Shown here: piece after piece, positions 55,282-62,940 of the stretch | Position numbering within the stretch: the stretch's first letter is position 1 | How the letters are laid out: each line of letters opens with the position of its first letter | Origin: Gillisia mitskevichiae | GTDB lineage: Bacteria > Bacteroidota > Bacteroidia > Flavobacteriales > Flavobacteriaceae | Length of the DNA stretch: 64,000 nucleotides | Direction of reading: 5' to 3' | NCBI RefSeq assembly: GCF_003634585.1 | Contig: NZ_RBLG01000004.1 | Span: 124,001 to 188,000 of the forward strand | Position numbers and translations under genes: made by a program | Notes under the pieces: model-generated | What the model was told of the DNA's origin: nothing | The model's input: only the letters and a program-made list of their open reading frames with translations | Database searches by the model: none

Positions 55282-56193
55282 TTATTTTGTTCCGCTTACC
55301 AGATACATTAATGAACCGCCTGCAGCGTGATATTGTTCTCGTTGCAAAGCACCCATTAAGTGATCGTCTCTTCTGGCGTATTTTTCCTGATATTCAAAAT
55401 AAAATGGCATGAATTCTTCTCCAGCGGCACTAAAAAAGTCAATATCTTTTTGAGTATTAGATTTCCAGGAACTTCCAGTCATCCATTGCTTTAAGGTTGC
55501 AACCTGCTCTTTTGTGCTGTAAGGAGGATACATAGCTATTGCTTTGTCTGATAATCGAACCTCAATATCATGCATTTCAGCCAGGGCGAACATGCCAGGT
55601 AAAAGATCTCCTAGTGAGTTGTCTCCCTGCCCCATATTTTTCTTGCCTTTTTCAATGATCAACCTATACTTAATGTGATCTAAAGTCTCATCTATTGAAT
55701 CATTTTTGGAAAGTGAAGTTTTAGTAAGGCTCTGGATTATATTATTTGGTTCAACACATAGAAGAGATCCTCCGGGTTTTAGCACCCGTTTCATCTCTTC
55801 TAATGCTTGTTGAGGTTTTGGTACATGAATTAGAACTGTTTGACAAGTTACCAGATCAAACTGATCATCCTCAAATGGTAGTTGTTGAGCATTTCCCTTT
55901 GTTAATACAAAAGGATTATCGGACTTTGCAAAAAGTCTTTCTAGTTCTTCGTTTTTAGAGTACCATCTTTCATCACTATCTACAGCAGTGATTTCAGCAT
56001 TTTCAGCAAGAAATGGAGCTAAAATACGAGTCCAATGGCCTTGTCCACAACCCACATCTAGCATAGAGTTATGTTTGCTTAGATCTAGTCTTTTTGCCGT
56101 GAGCTCAATAAACGTGGGATTCCACCAGAAGTCTCTGTAATCTCCAAAATAACTCTCGGAATGTCCTTTATTACCTTCTTGATCTTCCAACAT
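55282..56193 (-). CDS. Class I SAM-dependent methyltransferase
   Basis: A 303-residue methyltransferase. Motif I is SMLDVGCGQGHWTRIL, the acidic loop ITAVDSDERW, motif II/III region QLPFEDDQFDLVTCQTVLIHVPKPQQALEEMKRVLKPGGSLLCVEPNN. The substrate is unknown; a polyketide- or quinone-type small molecule is possible from the Methyltransf_11-like core. I place the start at 56193, preceded by AAAGGAAT on the minus strand and overlapping the helicase stop by 23 bp. A longer frame from 56313 would be read from inside the helicase gene. Confidence 0.88.
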   Translation of the reverse strand: MLEDQEGNKGHSESYFGDYRDFWWNPTFIELTAKRLDLSKHNSMLDVGCGQGHWTRILAPFLAENAEITAVDSDERWYSKNEELERLFAKSDNPFVLTKGNAQQLPFEDDQFDLVTCQTVLIHVPKPQQALEEMKRVLKPGGSLLCVEPNNIIQSLTKTSLSKNDSIDETLDHIKYRLIIEKGKKNMGQGDNSLGDLLPGMFALAEMHDIEVRLSDKAIAMYPPYSTKEQVATLKQWMTGSSWKSNTQKDIDFFSAAGEEFMPFYFEYQEKYARRDDHLMGALQREQYHAAGGSLMYLVSGTK

Positions 56194-57433
56194 TATTCCT
56201 TTTAGATGAATTTCCTCCGGAGGTGTTTTTTTTGCTAGAATTCCCATTTCTAGAAGGTCTGCGTTGTTGTGGTTTCTTTTCTGGAATTTCGAAGAAAGAC
56301 ATTGGGTAATCATGCTCTTCTATAACAGGAACTTTTTGATCTATTAACTTCTGAATATCTTTTAAGTATGCTTTTTCTTCAAAATCGCAAAAAGAGATGG
56401 CTTTTCCACTAGCGCCTGCTCTTCCCGTTCGTCCAATTCTATGAACATAAGTTTCAGCGATATTTGGGATTTCAAAATTAATAACTAAAGCCAGATCATC
56501 TATATCTATTCCTCTAGCAGCAATATCTGTAGCTACTAAAACTCGAGTAGTTTTATCTTTAAAGTTCTTCAACGCTTTTTGACGAGCATTTTGAGTCTTA
56601 TTTCCGTGGATAGCTTCCGCTTTAATGTCAACTTTAATAAGATCTTTTACCACCTTATTAGCGCCGTGTTTGGTTCTTGTAAATACGAGTACACGATCTG
56701 CATCTGAAACTTGTAATAGATCTATTAATAAATTCTTTTTATTGGTTTTGTCTATGAAATAAACTTCCTGTCCAATTCTTTCCGCGGTAGAAGAAACCGG
56801 AGTAACCGAAACTTTTAAAGGATTGTTTAGAATACTATTTGCAAGATCTATAATAGAATCTGGCATCGTGGCAGAAAAGAATAAGGTTTGCCTTTTAGCA
56901 GGGATTTTTTTGATCACTTTTTTTACGTCGTGAACAAAACCCATGTCCAACATTCTATCTGCTTCATCTAAAGTGAAGATCTCTATATTGGAAAGGGAAA
57001 TAAAACCTTGGTCCATCAAGTCTAAAAGTCTTCCTGGTGTAGCTACCAAAATATCCACCCCATTTCTAAGTGCTCTTGTTTGAGAATTTTGGTTAACACC
57101 ACCAAAGATCACCAAATGTTTAAGGTCGCTAAATTGACCATATTCAGTTAAACTTTCTCCAATTTGGATCGCAAGTTCCCGAGTTGGAGTTAAAATAAGA
57201 CTCTTTATTGTGGTTTTGCGACCTCCATTATTGAGGTTGCTATTTAATAGTTGAATAGTAGGAATGGAGAAAGCTGCGGTTTTTCCTGTTCCTGTTTGTG
57301 CACATCCTAAAATATCTCTTCCATTTAAAATGGCTGGGATAGATTGTGCTTGAATTGGGGTTGGTGTAGTATATCCTACTTTTTGAACTGCCTTATATAA
57401 GGGTTCAGTTAATTGTAAATCGTTAAATGTCAT
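56171..57433 (-). CDS. DEAD-box RNA helicase
   Basis: A 420-residue helicase of the RhlE/CsdA group. Motifs in order: Q motif GYTTPTPIQAQSIP, I AQTGTGKTAA, Ia PTRELAIQ, Ib TPGRL, II DEAD in TLDEADRMLDMGF, III FFSATMP, then VLVFTRTKHGANKV, V ATDIAARGIDI and VI HRIGRTGRAG. The basic, Asn/Ser-rich tail (about 390-420, GNSSKKNTSGGNSSKRNN) is probably for RNA contact. ATG 57433 (MTFNDLQL) is preferred over 57511, since a minus-strand TACATTTG box at 57519-57526 would leave no leader for the latter. It unwinds RNA in ribosome assembly or decay. Confidence 0.95.
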   Translation of the reverse strand: MTFNDLQLTEPLYKAVQKVGYTTPTPIQAQSIPAILNGRDILGCAQTGTGKTAAFSIPTIQLLNSNLNNGGRKTTIKSLILTPTRELAIQIGESLTEYGQFSDLKHLVIFGGVNQNSQTRALRNGVDILVATPGRLLDLMDQGFISLSNIEIFTLDEADRMLDMGFVHDVKKVIKKIPAKRQTLFFSATMPDSIIDLANSILNNPLKVSVTPVSSTAERIGQEVYFIDKTNKKNLLIDLLQVSDADRVLVFTRTKHGANKVVKDLIKVDIKAEAIHGNKTQNARQKALKNFKDKTTRVLVATDIAARGIDIDDLALVINFEIPNIAETYVHRIGRTGRAGASGKAISFCDFEEKAYLKDIQKLIDQKVPVIEEHDYPMSFFEIPEKKPQQRRPSRNGNSSKKNTSGGNSSKRNNVGRSRR

Positions 57434-57518
57434 GTATGAATTATAAATGCCGTCCTGTATTAATATTGAACTGGCTATGTGTAAAATGTTGCTTATTGGA
57501 GAAGGTAGCAACCGGCTG

Positions 57519-57526
57519 CAAATGTA
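57519..57526 (-). promoter_or_regulatory. -7 box of the helicase-methyltransferase unit
   Basis: TACATTTG on the minus strand matches TAnnTTTG; the ATG at 57433 follows after an ~80-nt leader, long enough for the cold-type leader often seen in helicase genes. Confidence 0.5.
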
Positions 57527-57652
57527 CTATTTTATTTTAATATGGGTTTATCTTTTGTGATTCATAGATCTAAGCTATTGAATGCTAGTTTTGTGAGGTT
57601 GAAATATCAGGTTTTTTAGTTAAATAAATCTCAATTGTAATTTAGTTAATAA

Positions 57653-57680
57653 TTGTACGACTACTAACCAGTTATCTTTG
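57653..57680 (+). promoter_or_regulatory. Promoter of the 65-residue membrane protein gene
   Basis: TTG (57653-57655) and TATCTTTG (57673-57680) are 17 bp apart; the ATG lies 19 bp downstream. Confidence 0.6.
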
Positions 57681-57699
57681 ACTAAAAAATAAGAACACC

Positions 57700-57897
57700 A
57701 TGAAAAATTATACTTTACATTTCCTAATAATGACCATAGTTACAGGAATACTTGGCTTTGCAGGATTGAATTTCTTTGGAATTGAAGTGGTGAGAGTATT
57801 ATTTTTGATTTTCGCTGATTTGTTGATAGTTGCGTTAATATCAAAAATATTTTTTTCAGACAGTAAAGAAGTAAGATTACAAAGAGTTAAGAAATAA
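57700..57897 (+). CDS. Small two-helix membrane protein, DUF1328-like
   Basis: A 65-residue protein: helix 1 about 7-27 (LHFLIMTIVTGILGFAGLNFFG), helix 2 about 32-52 (VLFLIFADLLIVALISKIFF), charged C-terminal tail SKEVRLQRVKK. The TGILGFAGLxFFGIEVVRVLFLIF pattern resembles DUF1328 (YtjA-type) small membrane proteins, often stress-induced. It has its own promoter box and terminator, so it is a single-gene unit. Function unknown. Confidence 0.7.
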   Translation: MKNYTLHFLIMTIVTGILGFAGLNFFGIEVVRVLFLIFADLLIVALISKIFFSDSKEVRLQRVKK

Positions 57898-57928
57898 TCT
57901 CCAACAAAATTACCCTACAAATTAAATT

Positions 57929-57953
57929 AGACCACAGAAATGTGGTCTTTTTT
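57929..57953 (+). terminator. Terminator of the small membrane protein gene
   Basis: AGACCACA/TGTGGTCT perfect stem, GAAA tetraloop, then TTTTT. Confidence 0.92.
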
Positions 57954-57982
57954 ATTTCCTTTAATTCTGTTACTTTAGAAGT

Positions 57983-59413
57983 ATGAAAATAACTCTTCCC
58001 ATCTTTATAGGGCTGTTTACTTTATTGTTCTACTCCCAAGCACTCAACGCTCAAGACATATCTTTAAGAAAAGGAGCTGTAGTAGATAGTTTGCCGATAA
58101 ATGATAGTATTCCAGATAGTTTTGCAATGTATTTGCCTAGAGATTATACTACAGATAAAAGTTGGCCTATAGTATTTGTTTTTGATAATGAGGGTAGGGG
58201 AATTAACACGGCACGATTATTTAGTAGCGCTACAGAAGAACAGGGATATCTTGTGGTAGCTTCAAATAACATATCTAAAGAAGATTCTTTATTAACTAAT
58301 TTAGAAACTGCATCTAGACTCGTGAAAAAAATCCTTCTGAATTTCCCAATAGATGAGAATAGAGTTTTTACAGCAGGATTGGGAGAAGGCGCTTTGGTTT
58401 CCAGCGCACTCCCTGTACTTTATCCGAAAATAAAAGGGATTTTAGTTGTGGAGGATGTTTGGATAAACAAAGATTTTCTAGCTCAAGATAATATAAAACG
58501 CACTGTTGTTGGTTTTGCTGGCTACAAAAGCGATTATAGTAAGTTCAATGAAAGCTTTGATATGTTTAAAATCTTCAATCATAAATCTATGATCTATAAT
58601 TATGAGGATGAATCAAGCTGGCCTTCAGTCAAACTTATTTCACATGGCATAGGGAGCTTTACATTACAGTCTATGCTCGAGGGAAATCAGCCTAAGGATG
58701 AGCAAATTATTAATATGCTGTTTGAACAAGAATTAGAAACAGCTGAAAGTATGCGAAGACAGTTAAACTTTTATAAGGCATACGAGTTGCTGGAACTTAT
58801 GCGAGAAAAATATAAATATTTCGACAAGAAAGATGAAATTCGGGATCTTCAGAAGGAAATTAGAAGGGAGTCAATTTATAAAGAACAACGTTCTCAATAC
58901 AATTCAGCAAAAATAAAAGAGCAAAATTTACGATATGAATATCCTTTGCTATTGGAGGATGATTTAATTTCTAAAAGCTTTGAAAATGTTGGTTGGTGGG
59001 TGCAACAATATAAAGAAATAGATTCGCTTAAAAGCAGTAATGTGGTTGCTGAAGTTGAGTTAGGTTATAGGTTGGAAGATTACCTGCAGACATACACAAA
59101 AGAAAGATTCACCGAATTAAAATCTGTAAAGGCCGGAATTGATAAATTAATACTTATTTCTATTTTGCGTACTGTATTCGATAAAGAAAATCCTGAAGGC
59201 TATTTCTCTATCATTTCATTAAGTGCTCAAGATGGAGATTATTATACCGCAATGCTATATTTAGAAGACCTTCTAAAAACAGGGTACAAGAATTTAGAGG
59301 AATTGTATAATATTCCTGGTACTTTAGATCTTAAGTTAAGTCCGGAGTTTAATGAGTTGATTAAAAAATACTTGGGAGAATCTAAGTATTATAATCTTCC
59401 ATTTGAAAATTAA
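57983..59413 (+). CDS. Secreted alpha/beta-hydrolase-like protein lacking the catalytic Ser
   Basis: A 476-residue exported protein with signal peptide ending ALNAQ (residue 24). Residues about 45-230 resemble the esterase-D/PHB-depolymerase-like fold: MYLPRDYTTDKSWPIVFVFDNEGRG, then FPIDENRVFTAGLGEGALVSSALPVLYP. At the nucleophile elbow GxSxG the sequence is GLGEG, so Gly134 replaces Ser and the domain is probably inactive as an esterase. The second half (about 240-476) is helical, TPR-like or coiled. Function unknown; perhaps a binding protein. Its stop overlaps the stop of the convergent MFS gene by 4 bp. Confidence 0.75.
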   Translation: MKITLPIFIGLFTLLFYSQALNAQDISLRKGAVVDSLPINDSIPDSFAMYLPRDYTTDKSWPIVFVFDNEGRGINTARLFSSATEEQGYLVVASNNISKEDSLLTNLETASRLVKKILLNFPIDENRVFTAGLGEGALVSSALPVLYPKIKGILVVEDVWINKDFLAQDNIKRTVVGFAGYKSDYSKFNESFDMFKIFNHKSMIYNYEDESSWPSVKLISHGIGSFTLQSMLEGNQPKDEQIINMLFEQELETAESMRRQLNFYKAYELLELMREKYKYFDKKDEIRDLQKEIRRESIYKEQRSQYNSAKIKEQNLRYEYPLLLEDDLISKSFENVGWWVQQYKEIDSLKSSNVVAEVELGYRLEDYLQTYTKERFTELKSVKAGIDKLILISILRTVFDKENPEGYFSIISLSAQDGDYYTAMLYLEDLLKTGYKNLEELYNIPGTLDLKLSPEFNELIKKYLGESKYYNLPFEN

Positions 59414-60627
59414 ATGCTAGTAGGCTTTTCTTTTTTTAATAGATAACTAAGATAGATCAATAGCCCGCAAGCTACAGCAGCTAGTGTGATCATTACATTC
59501 CATGTGAAGAAATATCCAAATTTGCTAATTAACTGCATTCCCGAGTTATGTCCGAAAATATGGCTTAGCGAGAACGCAATACTGTACAAAGCCATATAAG
59601 ATCCTTGTTTGCCTTTATCTGCTCTAATTAAAGCGAAGGTGTTAGAAAATGGAAATGCGATCATTTCTCCAATAGTCATAAAGAGCATCCCAATTAGTAA
59701 TACTCCTATCCAGCCAGTTAGGTTTATGGCTACAAAGCTTACTCCTACTAATGCCGTACCTACTATTACGTGAAAAATTGCAGTGACCTTTTTATTTTCA
59801 AGATATTTTATCAAAGGCATTTCAAAAAGGAAAATTAAAAATCCATTTATTCCCAATAAAATTCCTATTTCCAGTTCTGTTAGTTTGTGTTCTTGTGCGT
59901 AGAACAAAGGCATTGTAGAAAAATATTGAAGAAATATAAAACCAAACAAAACCATTGCCGCTATAAAAATTAAATATGGGAAATCCTTTAGTACTCCTTG
60001 AGGACTCAAATTCACCTCTCGTATATTTTCCACAGCCTTTTTAGGGTGCAATAGTTTAAGCAATAATATTCCTGCCAGTAAACAGGTTATTCCATCTACC
60101 CAGAATAAGCCGCTATATCCTGCACTAGCTATTATTAATCCGCCTAATGCTGGGCCAGCAGAAAAACCTAGATTTATAGCTAGTCTAATTAAGGTTACAG
60201 ATCTCGTTCTATTTTGTGGTTTGCTGTAAGCGCTAATAGCCACAAATACAGCAGGTCTAAAAATATCTGCTGCTGTCATCACTAAAAAGATCGCAGCGCA
60301 AATCCCCCAAAAAGAGCTTGGAAATTGCAAGAGCACAAAAAGGACGGAAGATATAAGTAAGCTACCGGCCATTGTTTTGTAATGTCCAATGCTATCTACT
60401 AATTTGCCCCCTAACCAAGAACCAGTAACAGAACCTAGTCCGAAAAACGTTAGTATCCATCCAACTTCTTCCAGAGAAAAACCACGACTTTTTGTAAGAT
60501 ATAGAGAGAGAAATGGGATCACCATTGTGCCAGCTCTATTAATAAAAGTAATTAAGGCCAAAAGCCAAACCTCTCGCCTTAGATCGCTAAAGGAGTCTAC
60601 ATAGGAACGAAAGATCTTTTGAAACAT
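59410..60627 (-). CDS. MFS transporter
   Basis: A 405-residue protein with 12 transmembrane helices in two halves. The first-half loop reads GSWLGGKLVDSIGHYKTMAGSLL (motif A, G-x-L-x-D-x-x-G-x-K/R form) and NRTRSVTLIRLAINLGFSAGPALGGLI resembles motif C. The substrate is unknown; relatives in this subgroup act as drug or sugar effluxers. A minus-strand TAATTTTG box lies at 60645-60652, 18 bp upstream. It converges with the pseudo-hydrolase gene. Confidence 0.9.
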   Translation of the reverse strand: MFQKIFRSYVDSFSDLRREVWLLALITFINRAGTMVIPFLSLYLTKSRGFSLEEVGWILTFFGLGSVTGSWLGGKLVDSIGHYKTMAGSLLISSVLFVLLQFPSSFWGICAAIFLVMTAADIFRPAVFVAISAYSKPQNRTRSVTLIRLAINLGFSAGPALGGLIIASAGYSGLFWVDGITCLLAGILLLKLLHPKKAVENIREVNLSPQGVLKDFPYLIFIAAMVLFGFIFLQYFSTMPLFYAQEHKLTELEIGILLGINGFLIFLFEMPLIKYLENKKVTAIFHVIVGTALVGVSFVAINLTGWIGVLLIGMLFMTIGEMIAFPFSNTFALIRADKGKQGSYMALYSIAFSLSHIFGHNSGMQLISKFGYFFTWNVMITLAAVACGLLIYLSYLLKKEKPTSI

Positions 60628-60644
60628 TTAGATTGGTTAGAGCT

Positions 60645-60652
60645 CAAAATTA
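60645..60652 (-). promoter_or_regulatory. -7 box of the MFS gene
   Basis: TAATTTTG on the minus strand matches TAnnTTTG, 18 bp before the ATG. Confidence 0.5.
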
Positions 60653-60795
60653 GTTAATTTTCCTAAAGAAAATATTTAAAATAATGCAGTAATTATTTAA
60701 GTGAATTGACCTTTAAAACATCCGAATTCTATAAAAGTTTAAGAAAGTATATTTCCAATAAAATTCCTCATTTTTGTTTTCTAATTCTCAATAAG

Positions 60796-61401
60796 ATGAA
60801 AAACTTGCTCTTTTTATTAATTGCGCTTCTAAATACTTCTCTACTTATTGCACAAAAAGCTTCTAAACTGAAGGATGTTGAAGCTTTTCAGAAGCATTTA
60901 AATGCGGAATTCGCGAATCCTGAAGAGTCTCCATTAACATTAGAAGATATTAAAAAATTTGAAGCCTTAGAGTTTTTTGATATTGATACCGCTTATGTAA
61001 TTGAAGCTGAATTTGTAAGAACACCTTACGAATCTCCTTTTTCCATGCCTACTACTACAGACAGAAAGCCGATCTATGTGAAATATGGAGAAGCTTATTT
61101 TGATTTAGAAGGGCAATCATTCAAATTAAACATCTATCAGAATCAGGAATTAATTACAAAGGCAGAATACGTAGATTATCTATTTATCCCATTTACAGAT
61201 GCTACCAATGGAGAAACAAGTTATGGAGGTGGGCGATATTTAGATTTGAGAATCCCTACTGGAAAAACTATTACACTTAACTTTAATAAAGCATACAATC
61301 CTTATTGTGCTTATAATGGGAAATATTCTTGTCCTATTCCACCATCAGAAAACGATATTTCTATAGGGATCCCTGTAGGTGTAAAGGCTTATAAAAAATA
61401 G
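60796..61401 (+). CDS. DUF1684 domain protein, exported
   Basis: A 201-residue protein with signal peptide MKNLLFLLIALLNTSLLIAQ. The mature part fits DUF1684 throughout: FQKHLNAEFANPEESPLTLEDIKKFEALEFFDIDTAYVIEAEFVRTP, PTTTDRKPIYVKYGEAYFDL, YQNQELITKAEYVDYLFIPFTDATNGETSYGGGRYLDLRIP and FNKAYNPYCAYNGKYSCPIPPSEN. The conserved Cys pair and YGGGRY are intact. The family is widespread but uncharacterised. A frame from 60706 exists, but the first 30 residues are unlike a signal peptide, so ATG 60796 is chosen. Confidence 0.88.
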   Translation: MKNLLFLLIALLNTSLLIAQKASKLKDVEAFQKHLNAEFANPEESPLTLEDIKKFEALEFFDIDTAYVIEAEFVRTPYESPFSMPTTTDRKPIYVKYGEAYFDLEGQSFKLNIYQNQELITKAEYVDYLFIPFTDATNGETSYGGGRYLDLRIPTGKTITLNFNKAYNPYCAYNGKYSCPIPPSENDISIGIPVGVKAYKK

Positions 61402-61402
61402 C

Positions 61403-61774
61403 TTACACCAATTTAGATAGATACAATCCTATAAATACTGCTGCAAAGCCAGCCAGAATACTTCCAAAAGTATAAATAGCGAAATTAGTATAATCTCCAG
61501 TTCTTAAAAATACTTGATTTTCAAAAGTAAAAGTAGAAAATGTCGTGAATCCTCCGCAGAAACCAGTTGCTAGAAATAACATGGCGTTGTTAGAAAGAGT
61601 GCCAGATTTTAGAGAAATTCCAAGAATTAATCCTAATAAAAGGCTCCCAATAATATTTACAGTAAAAGTGCCAAATGGGATCTCTAGTGCAGATTTATTT
61701 AAAACCCTAGAGATCACAAAGCGTAATGCACTTCCTAAACCTCCGCCAAGAAAAACCATTAATATTGCTTTCAT
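61403..61774 (-). CDS. crcB: Fluoride exporter Fluc/CrcB
   Basis: A 123-residue four-helix membrane protein forming dual-topology dimers that let fluoride out. Signatures: GGGLGSALRFVISR, PFGTFTVNIIGSLLLGLI with the conserved Asn, and ATGFCGGFTTFSTFTFEN with the central Na+-binding and Phe-box residues. It follows the SRPBCC gene by 17 bp on the same strand; no fluoride riboswitch can fit in that gap and none was seen. It converges on the DUF1684 gene, stops 1 bp apart. Confidence 0.95.
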   Translation of the reverse strand: MKAILMVFLGGGLGSALRFVISRVLNKSALEIPFGTFTVNIIGSLLLGLILGISLKSGTLSNNAMLFLATGFCGGFTTFSTFTFENQVFLRTGDYTNFAIYTFGSILAGFAAVFIGLYLSKLV

Positions 61775-61791
61775 CTAAAGGTCTATAAATG

Positions 61792-62847
61792 TTATAAGGT
61801 TGGCTGTTCTTCAGCTTCCAAAAGAGGGATATAGATCTCTGTCACCCAAGTTGCAGGGTTTGGAGATTTATCTGGTCCAATAGAATACACTTCGAAAGCT
61901 GGACTATCTGGATTTACTGGTAAATTATTTTCTTGAGCATACTTATAAGCAGTTTCCCAAGCCTCCTTTAAATTTTTATAATCTCCCTTTAAAGTGGTCT
62001 TAATTACTTTTTGCACAGGCATCATTCCGTTTAGAACAGTGCTCTCTGTAGGAGTAATAATTAAACTCGGAGTGAAAAATCCTGTTGAATAGATCGCAGA
62101 ATTATTTTGCTCATCCCATTGATTATAAAGAACAAAAGGATTCCCCATGGTAGAGATGTTATTTTTCTCCATATATAAAGAAACGTCTGCAAACATCTTT
62201 TGCATCTTAGTTTGTATCTGGGAAATTTTAGTAGCTGTGGTGGTGTACATATAAAAACCTCCTCCATGCGTGGTTACACCATCTACATTTACAGAATAGG
62301 AACTCATTTTTTCAAGCACAACTGTATTTAATTTTTCTAAACCTTCTTTATACATAGGGCGGATCATTTCAGAAAAACTCTCGTCTGTAAAGCTGAATGC
62401 AAGCTTTTCCATAAAGCTTTGTTTTCCTTTAATTCCCCAAGTCACCTGAGTTCCTTCTTCAACTTCCACAAAATCCCAATATACATTACTAGTAGATTCC
62501 CCATAAGGAGAAATAAATACAAGGACCTGTTCTATGTCTGATTCTGGGATCACTTTTACATTTCTAATAGAGCCATCTCCTAATTCTTCACTTTTCCAGG
62601 AATAGCTTGCGCCTTTTCCAATGGTCTTTTCTGGATAACTAATTATCATATCCTCTGCATCATCCATCCACGGGCCCCATTGTTCCCAATTCTTAAAATT
62701 ATTCACTTCATTAAATACTACAGGCACGGGTGCGTTTATTATTGCAGTTTCCTCTACCTGGTAGTTTCCATCTTTAGTGGCTACGTAAATTGCTCCTGCT
62801 ATTATTACAATAAGAAGTAAAAAGAATAAATATTTTAAAATTTTCAT
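61792..62847 (-). CDS. Membrane-anchored SRPBCC plus GyrI-like ligand-binding protein
   Basis: A 351-residue protein. An N-terminal membrane anchor (about 4-24, ILKYLFFLLLIVIIAGAIYVA) precedes a SRPBCC/polyketide-cyclase-like domain (about 30-175, ETAIINAPVPVVFNEVNNFKNWEQWGPWM, TQVTWGIKGK). The C-terminal half has the GyrI/AraC-effector-binding fold (TVLNGMMPVQKVIKTTLKGDYKNLKEAWETAYKYAQENNLPVNPDSPAFEVYSIGP...WVTEIYIPL). This two-domain architecture is known in Bacteroidota and probably binds small hydrophobic ligands; no enzyme activity is shown. crcB lies directly downstream. Confidence 0.85.
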   Translation of the reverse strand: MKILKYLFFLLLIVIIAGAIYVATKDGNYQVEETAIINAPVPVVFNEVNNFKNWEQWGPWMDDAEDMIISYPEKTIGKGASYSWKSEELGDGSIRNVKVIPESDIEQVLVFISPYGESTSNVYWDFVEVEEGTQVTWGIKGKQSFMEKLAFSFTDESFSEMIRPMYKEGLEKLNTVVLEKMSSYSVNVDGVTTHGGGFYMYTTTATKISQIQTKMQKMFADVSLYMEKNNISTMGNPFVLYNQWDEQNNSAIYSTGFFTPSLIITPTESTVLNGMMPVQKVIKTTLKGDYKNLKEAWETAYKYAQENNLPVNPDSPAFEVYSIGPDKSPNPATWVTEIYIPLLEAEEQPTL

Positions 62848-62910
62848 TTAAAATTGGGTGTTAAAATGGTTCAGAATGCTAATATAGCTAAATATCAAGA
62901 TGCTAATTAC

Positions 62911-62918
62911 TACATTTG
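62911..62918 (+). promoter_or_regulatory. -7 box of the M49 peptidase gene
   Basis: TACATTTG matches TAnnTTTG, 22 bp before the ATG. Confidence 0.6.
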
Positions 62919-62940
62919 CAGGAAAATTAAACAGAAACAT

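Noticed and set aside
61775-61791. Fluoride riboswitch for crcB
   Set aside because: Only 17 bp separate crcB from the upstream gene, and no switch-like fold precedes the operon.
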